A stretch of DNA of 64,000 bases from contig NZ_CABFMN010000095.1 of assembly GCF_901875635.1 (NCBI RefSeq), positions 1-64,000 of the forward strand. The letters are read 5' to 3'. The position numbers were made by a program, and so were the translations under genes. Every line of letters starts with the position of its first letter. Positions within the stretch are counted from its first letter, which is position 1. The notes under the pieces were generated by a model, which did not search any database, was not told the DNA's origin, and was given only the letters and a program-made list of their open reading frames with translations. Origin of the DNA: Xylophilus ampelinus. Lineage in GTDB: Bacteria; Pseudomonadota; Gammaproteobacteria; Burkholderiales; Burkholderiaceae_C. Positions 20,862-30,218 of the stretch are shown here, one piece after another.

Positions 20862-21563
20862 TTATTGCAGTGCCGACTCGATCTCTTCCATCGACGTGTG
20901 CCGCACATCGGCACCCTTGACGATGTAGATGATGAACTCGGCGATGTTCTTGGCGTGGTCACCGATGCGTTCGATGGCCTTGGCCAGGAACAGCAGGTCC
21001 AGGCTGGGCGAGATGGTACGCGGGTCTTCCATCATGTAGGTGACCAGCTTGCGCACGAAGCCGTCGAACTCCTGGTCGATCAGGTCGTCGTCCTTGAGGA
21101 TCGACAGCGCCGCCGCGGTGTCCAGCCGCGCAAAGGCGTCGAGCGCCTTGCGCAGCAGGCCGGAGGCCAGGTCGGCCGCCACGCGCAGCTCGGTGGCCGG
21201 CAATTGGCGGGCCGAGCCGCTCTCGATGATCGACTTGACCATGCGCGCGATCTTGTTGGCCTCGTCGCCCACGCGCTCGAGGTTGGCCGTGGTCTTGCTG
21301 ATCGCGATCAGGAGGCGCAGGTCGCGCGCCGTGGGCTGGCGGCGGGCGATGATCGACGACAACTCGCGGTCGATCTCCATTTCCATCGCGTTGACCTTGT
21401 GCTCGGTCGCCATCACGCGCTCGGCGGTCTCGACGTCGAACTGCAGCAGCGCATGGATCGCCAGCCGGATCTGCGACTCAGCCATGCCGCCGAGTTCCAT
21501 CACGCGCGAGGAGACGCCGTTGAGTTCGCTGTCGAACTGGCTGGAAAGATGTTTTTCGGTCAT
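20862..21563 (-). CDS. phoU: phosphate signalling protein PhoU
   Basis: A 233-residue, all-helical cytoplasmic protein with two PhoU repeats. Each carries the metal-binding type motif: NLERVGDEANKIARM in the first half and AIERIGDHAKNIAEFI in the second. PhoU links the Pst transporter to PhoR, keeps the kinase off in high phosphate and limits phosphate uptake. The start is the ATG at 21563 (MTEKHLSSQFDSEL). It is flanked on both sides by copies of the same hairpin repeat, an unusual arrangement inside an operon. Confidence 0.96.
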   Translation of the reverse strand: MTEKHLSSQFDSELNGVSSRVMELGGMAESQIRLAIHALLQFDVETAERVMATEHKVNAMEMEIDRELSSIIARRQPTARDLRLLIAISKTTANLERVGDEANKIARMVKSIIESGSARQLPATELRVAADLASGLLRKALDAFARLDTAAALSILKDDDLIDQEFDGFVRKLVTYMMEDPRTISPSLDLLFLAKAIERIGDHAKNIAEFIIYIVKGADVRHTSMEEIESALQ

Positions 21564-21601
21564 GTGCGTGTCCTTGAAGGCAGATTGAATACGGGCATCC
21601 A

Positions 21602-21705
21602 TACGCGAAAGACGCAAAGGTTTCGCAAAGGGCGCAAAAGAACTCAAGAATTAATTTGGCTTTCTCTTTTGCGTTCTTCGCGCAACCTTCGCGCTCTTCG
21701 CGTAC
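21602..21705. repeat. hairpin repeat element, copy B (pstB-phoU gap)
   Basis: Arms TACGCGAAAGACGCAAAGG..CGCAAAAG and CTTTTGCGTTCTTCGCG..CTTCGCGTA fold into a long hairpin with an AT-rich tip (AAGAATTAATTT). It is related in sequence to copy A and lies on the other side of phoU. It occupies almost the whole pstB-phoU gap. Confidence 0.85.
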
Positions 21706-21717
21706 GGAAGTCCGCTT

Positions 21718-22500
<783 letters not shown>

Positions 22501-22520
22501 GTCTTTTTTCTTTCTCTCGT

Positions 22521-23405
22521 TCAGTTCTTGCCGCGCGTCAGCACGCGGGCGAGGATGTTCAGCGCCAGCACGGCGACGGTGATCAGGAACACGCCGGCCC
22601 AGGCCAGCTTCTGCAGGTTGGGATCGATGTTCATCGCGAACTTGAAGATCGTCACCGGCAGGCTGGCCATCGGCGAGGTCACGTCGGAGGTCCAGAACTG
22701 GTTGTTCAGGGCCGTGAACAGCAGCGGCGCGGTCTCGCCGGCGATGCGGGCCACCGCCAGCAGGATGCCGGTCACCACGCCGGCGCGGGCAGCGCGCAAC
22801 GTGATCGACAGGATCACCTTCCACTTCGGGGTGCCCAGCGCATACGCGGCTTCGCGCAGGCCCGGCGGCACCAGTTGCAGCATGTTCTCGGTGGTGCGGA
22901 TCACGACCGGGATGGTGATCAGCGACAGCGCCAGCGCACCGGCCAGGCCGGAGTAGCTCTTGAACTGCGCCACCACGATGGCGTAGACGAACAGGCCGAT
23001 CACGATCGACGGCGCCGACAGCAGGATGTCGTTGACGAAGCGCACCAGCGCCGACAGCCAGCCTTTCGGGTTGTATTCGGCCAGGTAGATGCCGGCCATG
23101 ATGCCGATGGGCGTGCCGATGAAGGTGGCCAGGCCGACCATCACCAGCGAGCCGACGATGGCATTGAGCAGGCCGCCCTCGTCGCCGGGCGCCGGCGTCA
23201 TCTCGGTGAAGATCGACAGCGACAGGCCGCCGACCCCCAGGCGCAGCGTCTCCCACAGGATCCAGATGAGCCAGAACACGCCGAAGGCCATCGCGGCCAG
23301 CGACAGGGTCAGCGCGATCTTGTTGACGCGGTCGCGCGCCGCGAACTTGGCCTGGCGCTTCTCGGCCAGGGTCTTCGCGTTGATGAGTGCTTCGGCCGTC
23401 GTCAT
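22521..23405 (-). CDS. pstA: phosphate ABC transporter permease PstA
   Basis: A 294-residue permease with six membrane spans and the EAA loop typical of PstA ([20 protein letters not shown]). The N-terminus is a charged cytoplasmic stretch ([20 protein letters not shown]), followed by the first span ([20 protein letters not shown]). The periplasmic [19 protein letters not shown] loop is characteristic of the family. It pairs with PstC as the channel. The gap to pstB is 20 bases. Confidence 0.96.
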   Translation of the reverse strand: MTTAEALINAKTLAEKRQAKFAARDRVNKIALTLSLAAMAFGVFWLIWILWETLRLGVGGLSLSIFTEMTPAPGDEGGLLNAIVGSLVMVGLATFIGTPIGIMAGIYLAEYNPKGWLSALVRFVNDILLSAPSIVIGLFVYAIVVAQFKSYSGLAGALALSLITIPVVIRTTENMLQLVPPGLREAAYALGTPKWKVILSITLRAARAGVVTGILLAVARIAGETAPLLFTALNNQFWTSDVTSPMASLPVTIFKFAMNIDPNLQKLAWAGVFLITVAVLALNILARVLTRGKN

Positions 23406-23466
23406 TGGAAACCTCCGCCCTGACGGGATGCGGTGCGATCGCTCTTCAGAGCGGCCGTGCGTGCGA

Positions 23467-24498
23467 TCATGACTTCTTCCCTTCGCTCTTCTTCATCCGG
23501 GCCAGCAGCAGCTTCGACAGCGTCAGCACGACGAAAGTGATGAAGAAGAGCACCAGCGCGAGGTACAGCAGCGCGGCACGGTGCATGTCGCTGCTGGCTT
23601 CGGCGAACTCGTTGGCGAGCACCGAGGTGATGCTGTTGGCGGCCTCGAAGACCGACAGCGACGCGAGCTGGTTGGCGTTGCCGATCACGAAGGTGACGGC
23701 CATCGTCTCGCCCAGGGCGCGGCCCAGGCCGAGCATGATGCCGCCGATGACGCCGGCCTTGGTGTACGGCAGCACCACCTTGCTCACCACCTCCCAGGTC
23801 GTCGAACCCAGGCCGTAGGCGGACTCCTTGAGCAGCGGTGGCGTGACTTCGAACACGTCGCGCATGACCGAGGCGATGAAGGGAATGATCATGATGGCCA
23901 GAATGATCCCGGCCGACAGGATGCCGATGCCCACCGGCGGGCCCGACACCAGTGCACCCAGGTAGGGCACGCCCGTGAGCAGTTTCTGCAGCGGCTGCTG
24001 GACCCAGGTCGACAGGATGGGACCGAAGACCAGCAGGCCCCACATGCCGTACACGATCGACGGCACGGCCGCCAGCAGTTCGATGGCCGTGCCCAGCGGG
24101 CGCTTGAGCCAGGCGGGCGAGAGCTCGGTGAGGAAGAGCGCGATGCCGAAGCTCACCGGCACCGCGATCACCAGCGCGATGATCGAGGTGGCCAGCGTGC
24201 CATAGATCATGACCAGGCCGCCGAACTCGTTGGCGACGGGGTCCCAGGTGCTGCTGGCCAGGAAGCCCAGCCCGTACTTGGCGATCGCGGGCCAGGCGCC
24301 GGCGATCAGCGACAGCAGGATGCCGACGAGCAGCGCGAGCGTGAGCAGCGCGGCGCCCTTGGCGGCCCAGCCGAAGAGCCGGTCGGCCATCGGGCCGGAC
24401 CGCGCCTTCTTGGCGGGCGGAGGGGTGACGGTGCGCGGGCGCGCACGGTCGACAGTCAGGTCCAGCGTGTTGGCGCCGGCGGTGAGGGTGGATGACAC
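23467..24498 (-). CDS. pstC: phosphate ABC transporter permease PstC
   Basis: A 343-residue permease with six spans and an N-terminal charged extension ([19 protein letters not shown]). The EAA loop is [21 protein letters not shown], and the periplasmic loop contains the [16 protein letters not shown] segment typical of PstC. The start is taken as the GTG at 24498 because GGAG stands 8-9 bases upstream; another GTG at 24543 would add 15 residues. It forms the membrane channel together with PstA. Confidence 0.95.
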   Translation of the reverse strand: MSSTLTAGANTLDLTVDRARPRTVTPPPAKKARSGPMADRLFGWAAKGAALLTLALLVGILLSLIAGAWPAIAKYGLGFLASSTWDPVANEFGGLVMIYGTLATSIIALVIAVPVSFGIALFLTELSPAWLKRPLGTAIELLAAVPSIVYGMWGLLVFGPILSTWVQQPLQKLLTGVPYLGALVSGPPVGIGILSAGIILAIMIIPFIASVMRDVFEVTPPLLKESAYGLGSTTWEVVSKVVLPYTKAGVIGGIMLGLGRALGETMAVTFVIGNANQLASLSVFEAANSITSVLANEFAEASSDMHRAALLYLALVLFFITFVVLTLSKLLLARMKKSEGKKS

Positions 24499-24594
24499 AG
24501 GTCGCTCCGTGGTGGGCGCGCGGTCCAGGCTGGCTCCTTCCACCGCGCGCCCTGTTCTGTTCTTCTGTTGTGCTGCGAACGGCCGGTCAGCCGG

Positions 24595-25632
24595 TCAGTC
24601 CGGGCTCACGACCTTGCCGTCGGCGGCCTTGATCTGCGTCCACGACTTGGCGATCGCCGTCTTCACGGGAGCAGGCATCGGCACGTAGTCGAGGTTGTCG
24701 GCCGTCTGGTCGCCGTTCTTGTAGGCCCAGTTGAAGAACTTCAGCACCGTCGCGGCCTGCGCGGGCTTGTCCTGCGCCTTGTGCATCAGGATGAAGGTCG
24801 CGCCGGTGATGGGCCACGACGCATCGCCCGGCTGGTTCGTCAGGATCTGGTAGAAGCTCTTGTCCCACTCGGCGCCGGCTGCGGCGGCCTTGAAGGCCGT
24901 GTCTTCCGGCGACACGAACTTGCCCGCGGCGTTCTGCATCTGGGCATAGACCATCTTGTTCTGCTTCACGTAGGCGTATTCGACATAGCCGATCGAGTTG
25001 GGCAGGCGGCCCACGAAGGCGGCGACGCCCTCGTTGCCCTTGCCGCCCGCGCCCGTGGGCCAGTTCACCGCGGTGCCCTCGCCCACCTTGGACTTCCACT
25101 CGGCATTGACCTTCGAGAGGTAGTTGGTGAACAGGAAGCTGGTGCCCGAGCCGTCGGCGCGGCGCACCGGGGCGATGGCGGCGTCAGGCAGGTTCAGCGA
25201 CGGGTTCAGCGCCTTGATGGCAGGGTCGTTCCACTTGGCGATCTTGCCGAGGTAGATGTCGCCCAGGACCGGGCCGCTGAGCTTGAGCTCACCGGGCTTG
25301 ACGCCCTGGATGTTGACGACGGGGATCACGCCGCCGATCACGGTGGGGAACTGCAGCAGGCCCTTGGCCTGGAGTTCCTCGTCCTTCAGGGGCGCGTCGG
25401 AGGCGCCGAAGTCGACGGTCTTGGCCTCGATCTGCTTGATGCCGGCGCCCGAGCCGACGGACTGGTAGTTGATCTTGATGCCGGTGGCCTTGTTGAAGTC
25501 GGCCGCCCACTTGCTGTACAGCGGTGCGGGGAAGCTGGCCCCGGCGCCGGTGGCTTCCTGGGCGAAGGCGGGGACCTGGGCGAAAGCCGTGACGGCGAGG
25601 CCGGCGACTGCAATTTGAAACGACGTTTTCAT
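24595..25632 (-). CDS. pstS: phosphate-binding periplasmic protein PstS
   Basis: A 345-residue protein with a 24-residue signal peptide ending AFA, then the PstS signature GAGASFPAPLYSKWAADF, the phosphate contacts in SVGSGAGIKQI and RRADGSGTSFLFTNYL, and YAYVKQNKM near the C-terminal half. It captures phosphate in the periplasm for PstCAB. A GGAAGAGC ribosome binding site precedes the ATG at 25632. First gene of the operon, with a Pho box and a TACAGT -10-like sequence upstream, divergent from ppx. Confidence 0.97.
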   Translation of the reverse strand: MKTSFQIAVAGLAVTAFAQVPAFAQEATGAGASFPAPLYSKWAADFNKATGIKINYQSVGSGAGIKQIEAKTVDFGASDAPLKDEELQAKGLLQFPTVIGGVIPVVNIQGVKPGELKLSGPVLGDIYLGKIAKWNDPAIKALNPSLNLPDAAIAPVRRADGSGTSFLFTNYLSKVNAEWKSKVGEGTAVNWPTGAGGKGNEGVAAFVGRLPNSIGYVEYAYVKQNKMVYAQMQNAAGKFVSPEDTAFKAAAAGAEWDKSFYQILTNQPGDASWPITGATFILMHKAQDKPAQAATVLKFFNWAYKNGDQTADNLDYVPMPAPVKTAIAKSWTQIKAADGKVVSPD

Positions 25633-25696
25633 GCTCTTCCTTTCCGAAGGATCGATGTGTCCCGTTGGGGGGTTGGGCGGACTGTAGGAAGCTTGT

Positions 25697-25714
25697 GTGA
25701 CAGCAACGTGACAT
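25697..25714 (-). promoter_or_regulatory. Pho box of the pstS promoter
   Basis: On the minus strand TGTCACGTTGC is followed by TGTCACACAAG, two PhoB half-sites 11 bases apart. TACAGT, a possible -10, begins about 10 bases further down. This is the classical layout in which PhoB replaces the -35 element. Confidence 0.8.
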
Positions 25715-25763
25715 CGCCTCTCCGAGTGAAAACGCCCGCTGCGGCTGGATGCGAACATGACAG

Positions 25764-25782
25764 CTGTCACCGTTTCGTCATC
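25764..25782 (+). promoter_or_regulatory. Pho box upstream of ppx
   Basis: CTGTCACCGTTTCGTCATC has TGTCAC and CGTCAT starting exactly 11 bases apart, on the ppx strand about 70 bases before its ATG. The flanking ATGACAGCTGTCAC is itself a palindrome. A closely similar stretch occurs upstream of ppk. Confidence 0.65.
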
Positions 25783-25850
25783 TGCCGCGCGCACCATCTG
25801 CGCCCCTGCCGCGCCGTTACCATGCAGGTTCACTCCCGGCTCCCTTCCCC

Positions 25851-27368
25851 ATGCAAAACGGCACCCGCCTTGCCGCGATCGACATCGGCTCCAACAGCTT
25901 CCGGCTCGAGATCGGGCGCGTCGACCACGGGCAGATCCACCGCAGCGAATACCTCAAGGACACCGTGCGCCTGGGCAACGGCCTGGACAGCGCACGCAAC
26001 CTGACGCCCGAGGCCATGCAGCGCGGCTGGGACGCCCTCGCCCGCTTCGGCGAACGGCTGGCCGGCTTCGAGCGCTCGCAGGTGCGCGCCGTGGCCACGC
26101 AGACGCTTCGGGAGGCGCGCAACCGCGACGAATTCCTGCTGCGCGCGCGCACCGTGCTGGGCTTCGGCATCGACGTCATCCCGGGCCGCGAAGAGGCGCG
26201 CCTGATCTACCAGGGCGTGGCCCACCTGCTCCCGCAGCGCGAGAGCACCGACGCCGAGCGGCGCCTGGTCATCGACATCGGTGGCCGCTCGACCGAACTC
26301 ATCCTCGGGCAAAAGCTCAAGGCGCTGGTGACCGAGTCGTACCGCGTCGGCAGCGTGGCCTGGTCGATGAAGTACTTCCCGCAGGGCCAGTTCACGCCCG
26401 GTGCCTTCCGCACCGCCGAGATCGCCGCCCAGGCCCTGCTCGACGACGCGCTGGGCAGCTACACGCGCGATCGCTGGGACGTGGCCTACGGCGCCTCGGG
26501 CACCATCGGCGCGGTGGGCGACGTGCTGGCCGCGGCCGGCGGCGCGCCGGGCGTGGTCACGCGCGAGGGACTGGACTGGCTGCTCGACCGGCTGCTCAAG
26601 GCCGGCAGCGCCGACAAGCTGCGCCTCGAGGGCATGCGCGAGGACCGCAAAGCCGTCATCGGCGGCGGCGTGAGCGTGCTGCGTGCGCTGTTCGATCTGC
26701 TGCGCATCGACCACATGAAGGTCGCGGCCGGCGCACTGCGCCACGGCGTGCTGTACGAGCTGCTGGAGCGCGACGAGGGCGTGGCCGACCTGCGCACGAC
26801 CACCGTGGAGCGCCTGGCCGCTCGATTCGACACCGACGCCGCCCAGTCGGCCCGCGTGGAGGATGCGGCGAGCGCCCTTTTCGTCCGGCTCGTGCCCGAA
26901 GCGCGCGGCGGCGCCACCACCAGCCGCTCCGGCCGCTCGCTGCGCAAATTGCAGTGGGCCGCGCGGCTGCACGAGATCGGCATGCAGATCTCGCACAGCG
27001 ACTACCACAAGCACGGCGCCTACATCCTCGACCACGCGGACGCGCCGGGTTTCGCCGTCAACGAGATGCACGCGCTGAGCCAGCTGGTGCTGGGCCACCG
27101 CGGCAAGCTGCGCAAGATCGAGCCCGCACTGGACGAGCCGACCTTCACCGCGCAGCTGCTGGCGCTGCGGCTGGCCGTCATCCTGTGCCATGCCCACCGA
27201 GAGCCCGAACTGGCGGCGCTGGGCGTCGAGGCGGCGGGGCCGCGCGCCTTCGCCGTGCGTTGCAGCACCGACTGGTGCGAGCGCTTCCCGCAATCGGCGC
27301 ATCTGCTGCGCGAGGAAGTGCTGGCCTGGCAGAAGACGCCTTGGCGCCTCACGCTCACGGTGGCCTGA
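25851..27368 (+). CDS. ppx: exopolyphosphatase (Ppx/GppA family)
   Basis: A 505-residue enzyme releasing phosphate from polyphosphate ends. The N-terminal ASKHA fold has AAIDIGSNSFRLEIGRV (phosphate 1 loop), LVIDIGGRSTELILG (phosphate 2 loop) and GASGTIGAVGDVL. The C-terminal part is an HD-like helical domain (LHEIGMQISHSDYHKHGAYIL). The length fits Ppx more than GppA. It lies divergent from pstS with its own Pho box, and convergent with sixA across a dispersed repeat. Together with ppk it makes the polyphosphate turnover pair. Confidence 0.94.
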   Translation: MQNGTRLAAIDIGSNSFRLEIGRVDHGQIHRSEYLKDTVRLGNGLDSARNLTPEAMQRGWDALARFGERLAGFERSQVRAVATQTLREARNRDEFLLRARTVLGFGIDVIPGREEARLIYQGVAHLLPQRESTDAERRLVIDIGGRSTELILGQKLKALVTESYRVGSVAWSMKYFPQGQFTPGAFRTAEIAAQALLDDALGSYTRDRWDVAYGASGTIGAVGDVLAAAGGAPGVVTREGLDWLLDRLLKAGSADKLRLEGMREDRKAVIGGGVSVLRALFDLLRIDHMKVAAGALRHGVLYELLERDEGVADLRTTTVERLAARFDTDAAQSARVEDAASALFVRLVPEARGGATTSRSGRSLRKLQWAARLHEIGMQISHSDYHKHGAYILDHADAPGFAVNEMHALSQLVLGHRGKLRKIEPALDEPTFTAQLLALRLAVILCHAHREPELAALGVEAAGPRAFAVRCSTDWCERFPQSAHLLREEVLAWQKTPWRLTLTVA

Positions 27369-27373
27369 GCGCT

Positions 27374-27435
27374 CCTTTTTTGATAGCTGCTCGCGCCCGC
27401 CCGACGGGCGTTTCGGCCACTTTTTTCTTGAAAAA
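27374..27435. repeat. dispersed palindromic repeat, copy 4 (ppx/sixA junction)
   Basis: TTTTTTGATAGCTGCTCGCG, then CGCCCG..CGACGGGCG, GGCCACTTTTTTCTTGAAAA. It matches the other copies and lies between the stop codons of the convergent ppx and sixA genes. The GCCCG..CGGGC hairpin followed by a T-run may act as the shared terminator. Confidence 0.8.
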
Positions 27436-27449
27436 CGAGCCGACGGCAG

Positions 27450-27911
27450 TCAGAGCAGTTCGGGCGCCTGCACCGTCACCATCACCGTCTGCACCTCGCC
27501 GTCGCGCTCGCGCGTGCGCAGCCACCACACGGCGCCCTTGCGCACCGCACAGCTGTCCTGCTTGAGGCCCAACAGCCTGGCCACGGCCTGGCCCAGCGCC
27601 GGCTGGTGGCCCACCAGCAGCACCACCGACTTGCCGTTGGGCCAGCCGGCGGCTTCGAGCAGCGCCTCGGCGCCGGCGTCGGGCTTGAGCTCGTCGCGCG
27701 TCTTGTACTTTCGGCCCAGCGCCAGCACGGTCTGCTCGCAGCGGCGCGCCGGGCTGCTCAGGATGCGCGTGCCCTCGGGCAGCTGGCGGTCGAGCCAGGC
27801 GGCCATGCGCTTGGCCTGCTTCTCGCCCCGCCCGGTGAGCGAGCGCTGCAGGTCGTCGCAGCCTTCGGTCCAGTCTTCGGCTTCGGCGTGGCGCCAGAGG
27901 ATCAGGTCCAT
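27450..27911 (-). CDS. sixA: phosphohistidine phosphatase SixA
   Basis: A 153-residue histidine-phosphatase-superfamily protein. It starts MDLILWRHAEAED with the RHG-type motif (RHA), and has the second catalytic His in LLVGHQPALGQ and the conserved SSPARRCEQT segment. SixA removes phosphate from phosphohistidine of the nitrogen phosphotransferase system and related carriers. It lies 32 bases downstream of ppk on the same strand and is probably cotranscribed, so under phosphate control. Confidence 0.9.
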   Translation of the reverse strand: MDLILWRHAEAEDWTEGCDDLQRSLTGRGEKQAKRMAAWLDRQLPEGTRILSSPARRCEQTVLALGRKYKTRDELKPDAGAEALLEAAGWPNGKSVVLLVGHQPALGQAVARLLGLKQDSCAVRKGAVWWLRTRERDGEVQTVMVTVQAPELL

Positions 27912-27943
27912 GTCCTTCTTCGCTTTCTCGTCGACGCGCGGGT

Positions 27944-30115
27944 TCAATCGCGGCGCGCCTCGCGGCTGCGCCCGCGCGAGCCGTAGCGCGCCATGAGCGC
28001 CTGCTGGGCGCCGTGGGCTTCGATGGTGCGCGAGGCACCTTCCTCGCCGGCGTGGGTGTCGCTGTTCACGCGCTCGTAGCTTCCATCGGGCCGAAGCTCC
28101 CAGGCGTCGCGGCCGTCGTGCAGGTAGGCAACCAGGCACTCGTCGATCAGCCGCTGGCGCAGCACAGGGTCGGTCACCGGCCAGGCCAGTTCGACGCGCC
28201 GCATCATGTTGCGGTTCATCCAGTCGGCGCTGGAGAGGTAGAGCGACTCGTCCTCGCCGTCGCGGAAGTAGAAGACGCGCGAATGCTCGAGAAACCGCCC
28301 GATGATCGAGCGCACCCGGATGTTGTCGCTGTGGCCCGGCACCTGGGCGGCCAGCGTGCAGGCGCCGCGCACGATCAGGTCGATCTTCACGCCGCGCTGG
28401 CCGGCACGCAGCAGCGCGGCGATCAGCGCCTCGTCGGTCAGCGCGTTCATCTTGGCCACCACGCGCGTGGGCCGGCCCTGCCCCGCCGCCAGGCCGAGCG
28501 CGTCGATCTGCGCGATCAGGTGGCTGTGCAGGTCGAAGGGCGCGAGCCACATGCGGTTGAGCTTGGGCAGCCTACTCTGGCTGGCCAGGTGCACGAACAC
28601 GGCCTCCATGTCGGCCGTGAGCAGCGGGTCCGCCGTGAGGTGACTGATGTCGGTGTACAGGCTGGCCGTGCGCGGGTTGTAGTTGCCGGTCGACAGGTGG
28701 CCGTAGTGGCACAGGCGCTTGCCCTCGCGCCGCGTGACGAGCAGCATCTTGGCGTGGGTCTTCAGGCCCACGACGCCGTACACCACCTGCGCGCCGATCG
28801 CCTCCAGCACCTCGGCCCAGTTGATGTTGGCCTCTTCGTCGAAGCGGGCCTTGAGTTCCACCACCACCGTCACTTCCTTGCCGCGCCGCACGGCCTCGCG
28901 CAGCAGGTCCATCAGTTCCGAGTCGGCGCTGGTGCGGTAGATGGTCTGCTTGATGGCCAGCACGGCCGGGTCGGCCACCGCCTCGCGCAGGAAGGCCAGC
29001 ACGCCGTCGAAGCTCTCGAAAGGCTGGTGGATCAGCACGTCGCCGCGCTTGAGGCGATCGAAGAAGGACTGGCCCGGCGACAGGTTGATCGGGTAGGAGG
29101 CCTGGTACGGCGGAAAGCGCAGGCTGCGGAATTCCGGCGCGTCGATCAGGTCGATCATCTGAGTGAAGCGCGCCAGGTTGACCGGCCCGTGCACGCGGTA
29201 CAGCGCGCCCGCCGGCAGGTTGAACTGCGCCAGCAGGAAGCTCGCGAGCGGCTCGGCGCAGCTGGACGACACCTCCAGCCGCACGGCCTGCCCGTAGTGG
29301 CGGTGCTGCAGGCCCTGGCGCAGGGCGGTGCGCAGGTTCGTCACGTCCTCCTCGTCCACCGCGAGGTCGGAATGCCGGGTGACGCGGAACTGCGAGAACT
29401 CGCCCACCACGCGCCCCGGGAACATCGACTGCAGGTGCGCCCGCACGATGCTCGACAGCGCCACCACCAGTGTCTTGCCGCCCGACACCTTGGCCGGCAT
29501 GCGGATCAGGCGCGGCAGCACGCGCGGCACCTTGAGGATGGCGATCGGGTTCTCGCGCCCGAAGGCGTCCTTGCCCGCCAGGCGCACGATGAAATTGAGC
29601 GACTTGTTGGCCACCTGCGGGAACGGATGGGCCGGATCGAGCCCGACCGGGATCAGCAGCGGCCGCACCTCGCGCTCGAAGTACTCCTGCACCCACTTGC
29701 GCTGGGCGGCGTCGCGCTTGCCGTGCGAGATGATCTGGATGCCGTTCTTGGCGAAGGCCGGCATCAGCTCGTCGTTGTAGAGCGCGTACTGGCGCTCGAC
29801 CAGCGCGTGCGCGGCCTGCGACAGGGCCTCGAACGAATCGACCGTGTAGTTGCCCTTCTGCTCGCCGGCGGCATGGGCCTGCAGGTGGGGCGCGGCGCGC
29901 ACCTCGAAGAACTCGTCCAGGTTGGACGACACGATGCACAGGTAGCGCAGGCGCTCGAGCAGCGGCACCTCGGGCCGTTCGGCCCAGTTGAGCACCCGGC
30001 GATTGAAAGCCAGGATGCTGTGGTCACGGTCCAGCAGGGTGACGGGCTGCAGGGCGGGCACGGGCACCGCCTCGGGCAACACTGCGTCGTCGGGGAGTGC
30101 AGGAGACAAAGGCAT
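27944..30115 (-). CDS. ppk1: polyphosphate kinase
   Basis: A 723-residue Ppk1 making polyphosphate from ATP. Domains in order: N-terminal helical domain (NRRVLNWAERPEVPLLERL, SNLDEFFEVR), head domain, then two phospholipase-D-like catalytic domains. The autophosphorylated His lies in GLKTHAKMLLV; the second catalytic region is FLEHSRVFYF. Other hallmarks are LSTGNYNPRTA and ADWMNRNMMRRVE. The start is the ATG at 30115 with AGGAGACAAAG upstream. It is preceded by phased Pho half-sites. The N-terminus is somewhat longer than in E. coli (688 residues). Confidence 0.96.
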   Translation of the reverse strand: MPLSPALPDDAVLPEAVPVPALQPVTLLDRDHSILAFNRRVLNWAERPEVPLLERLRYLCIVSSNLDEFFEVRAAPHLQAHAAGEQKGNYTVDSFEALSQAAHALVERQYALYNDELMPAFAKNGIQIISHGKRDAAQRKWVQEYFEREVRPLLIPVGLDPAHPFPQVANKSLNFIVRLAGKDAFGRENPIAILKVPRVLPRLIRMPAKVSGGKTLVVALSSIVRAHLQSMFPGRVVGEFSQFRVTRHSDLAVDEEDVTNLRTALRQGLQHRHYGQAVRLEVSSSCAEPLASFLLAQFNLPAGALYRVHGPVNLARFTQMIDLIDAPEFRSLRFPPYQASYPINLSPGQSFFDRLKRGDVLIHQPFESFDGVLAFLREAVADPAVLAIKQTIYRTSADSELMDLLREAVRRGKEVTVVVELKARFDEEANINWAEVLEAIGAQVVYGVVGLKTHAKMLLVTRREGKRLCHYGHLSTGNYNPRTASLYTDISHLTADPLLTADMEAVFVHLASQSRLPKLNRMWLAPFDLHSHLIAQIDALGLAAGQGRPTRVVAKMNALTDEALIAALLRAGQRGVKIDLIVRGACTLAAQVPGHSDNIRVRSIIGRFLEHSRVFYFRDGEDESLYLSSADWMNRNMMRRVELAWPVTDPVLRQRLIDECLVAYLHDGRDAWELRPDGSYERVNSDTHAGEEGASRTIEAHGAQQALMARYGSRGRSREARRD

Positions 30116-30137
30116 GAAACTTGATTCTGCGGCAAAC

Positions 30138-30188
30138 ATGACAGCCGTCACGGAAGTGTCATCACGCCACATGACAGCCCCGTGACAG
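30138..30188 (-). promoter_or_regulatory. tandem Pho boxes upstream of ppk
   Basis: On the minus strand TGTCA repeats start at 30187, 30176 and 30143, which are 11 and then 33 bases apart. The first pair reads CTGTCACGGGGCTGTCAT, a near-perfect Pho box. The last half-site stands just ahead of CAGAAT, a possible -10. All are on the same helix face, as expected for two or more PhoB dimers. Confidence 0.75.
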
Positions 30189-30218
30189 CCGTTTTCGCCA
30201 GTTGCCGTGGGCGCAGGC

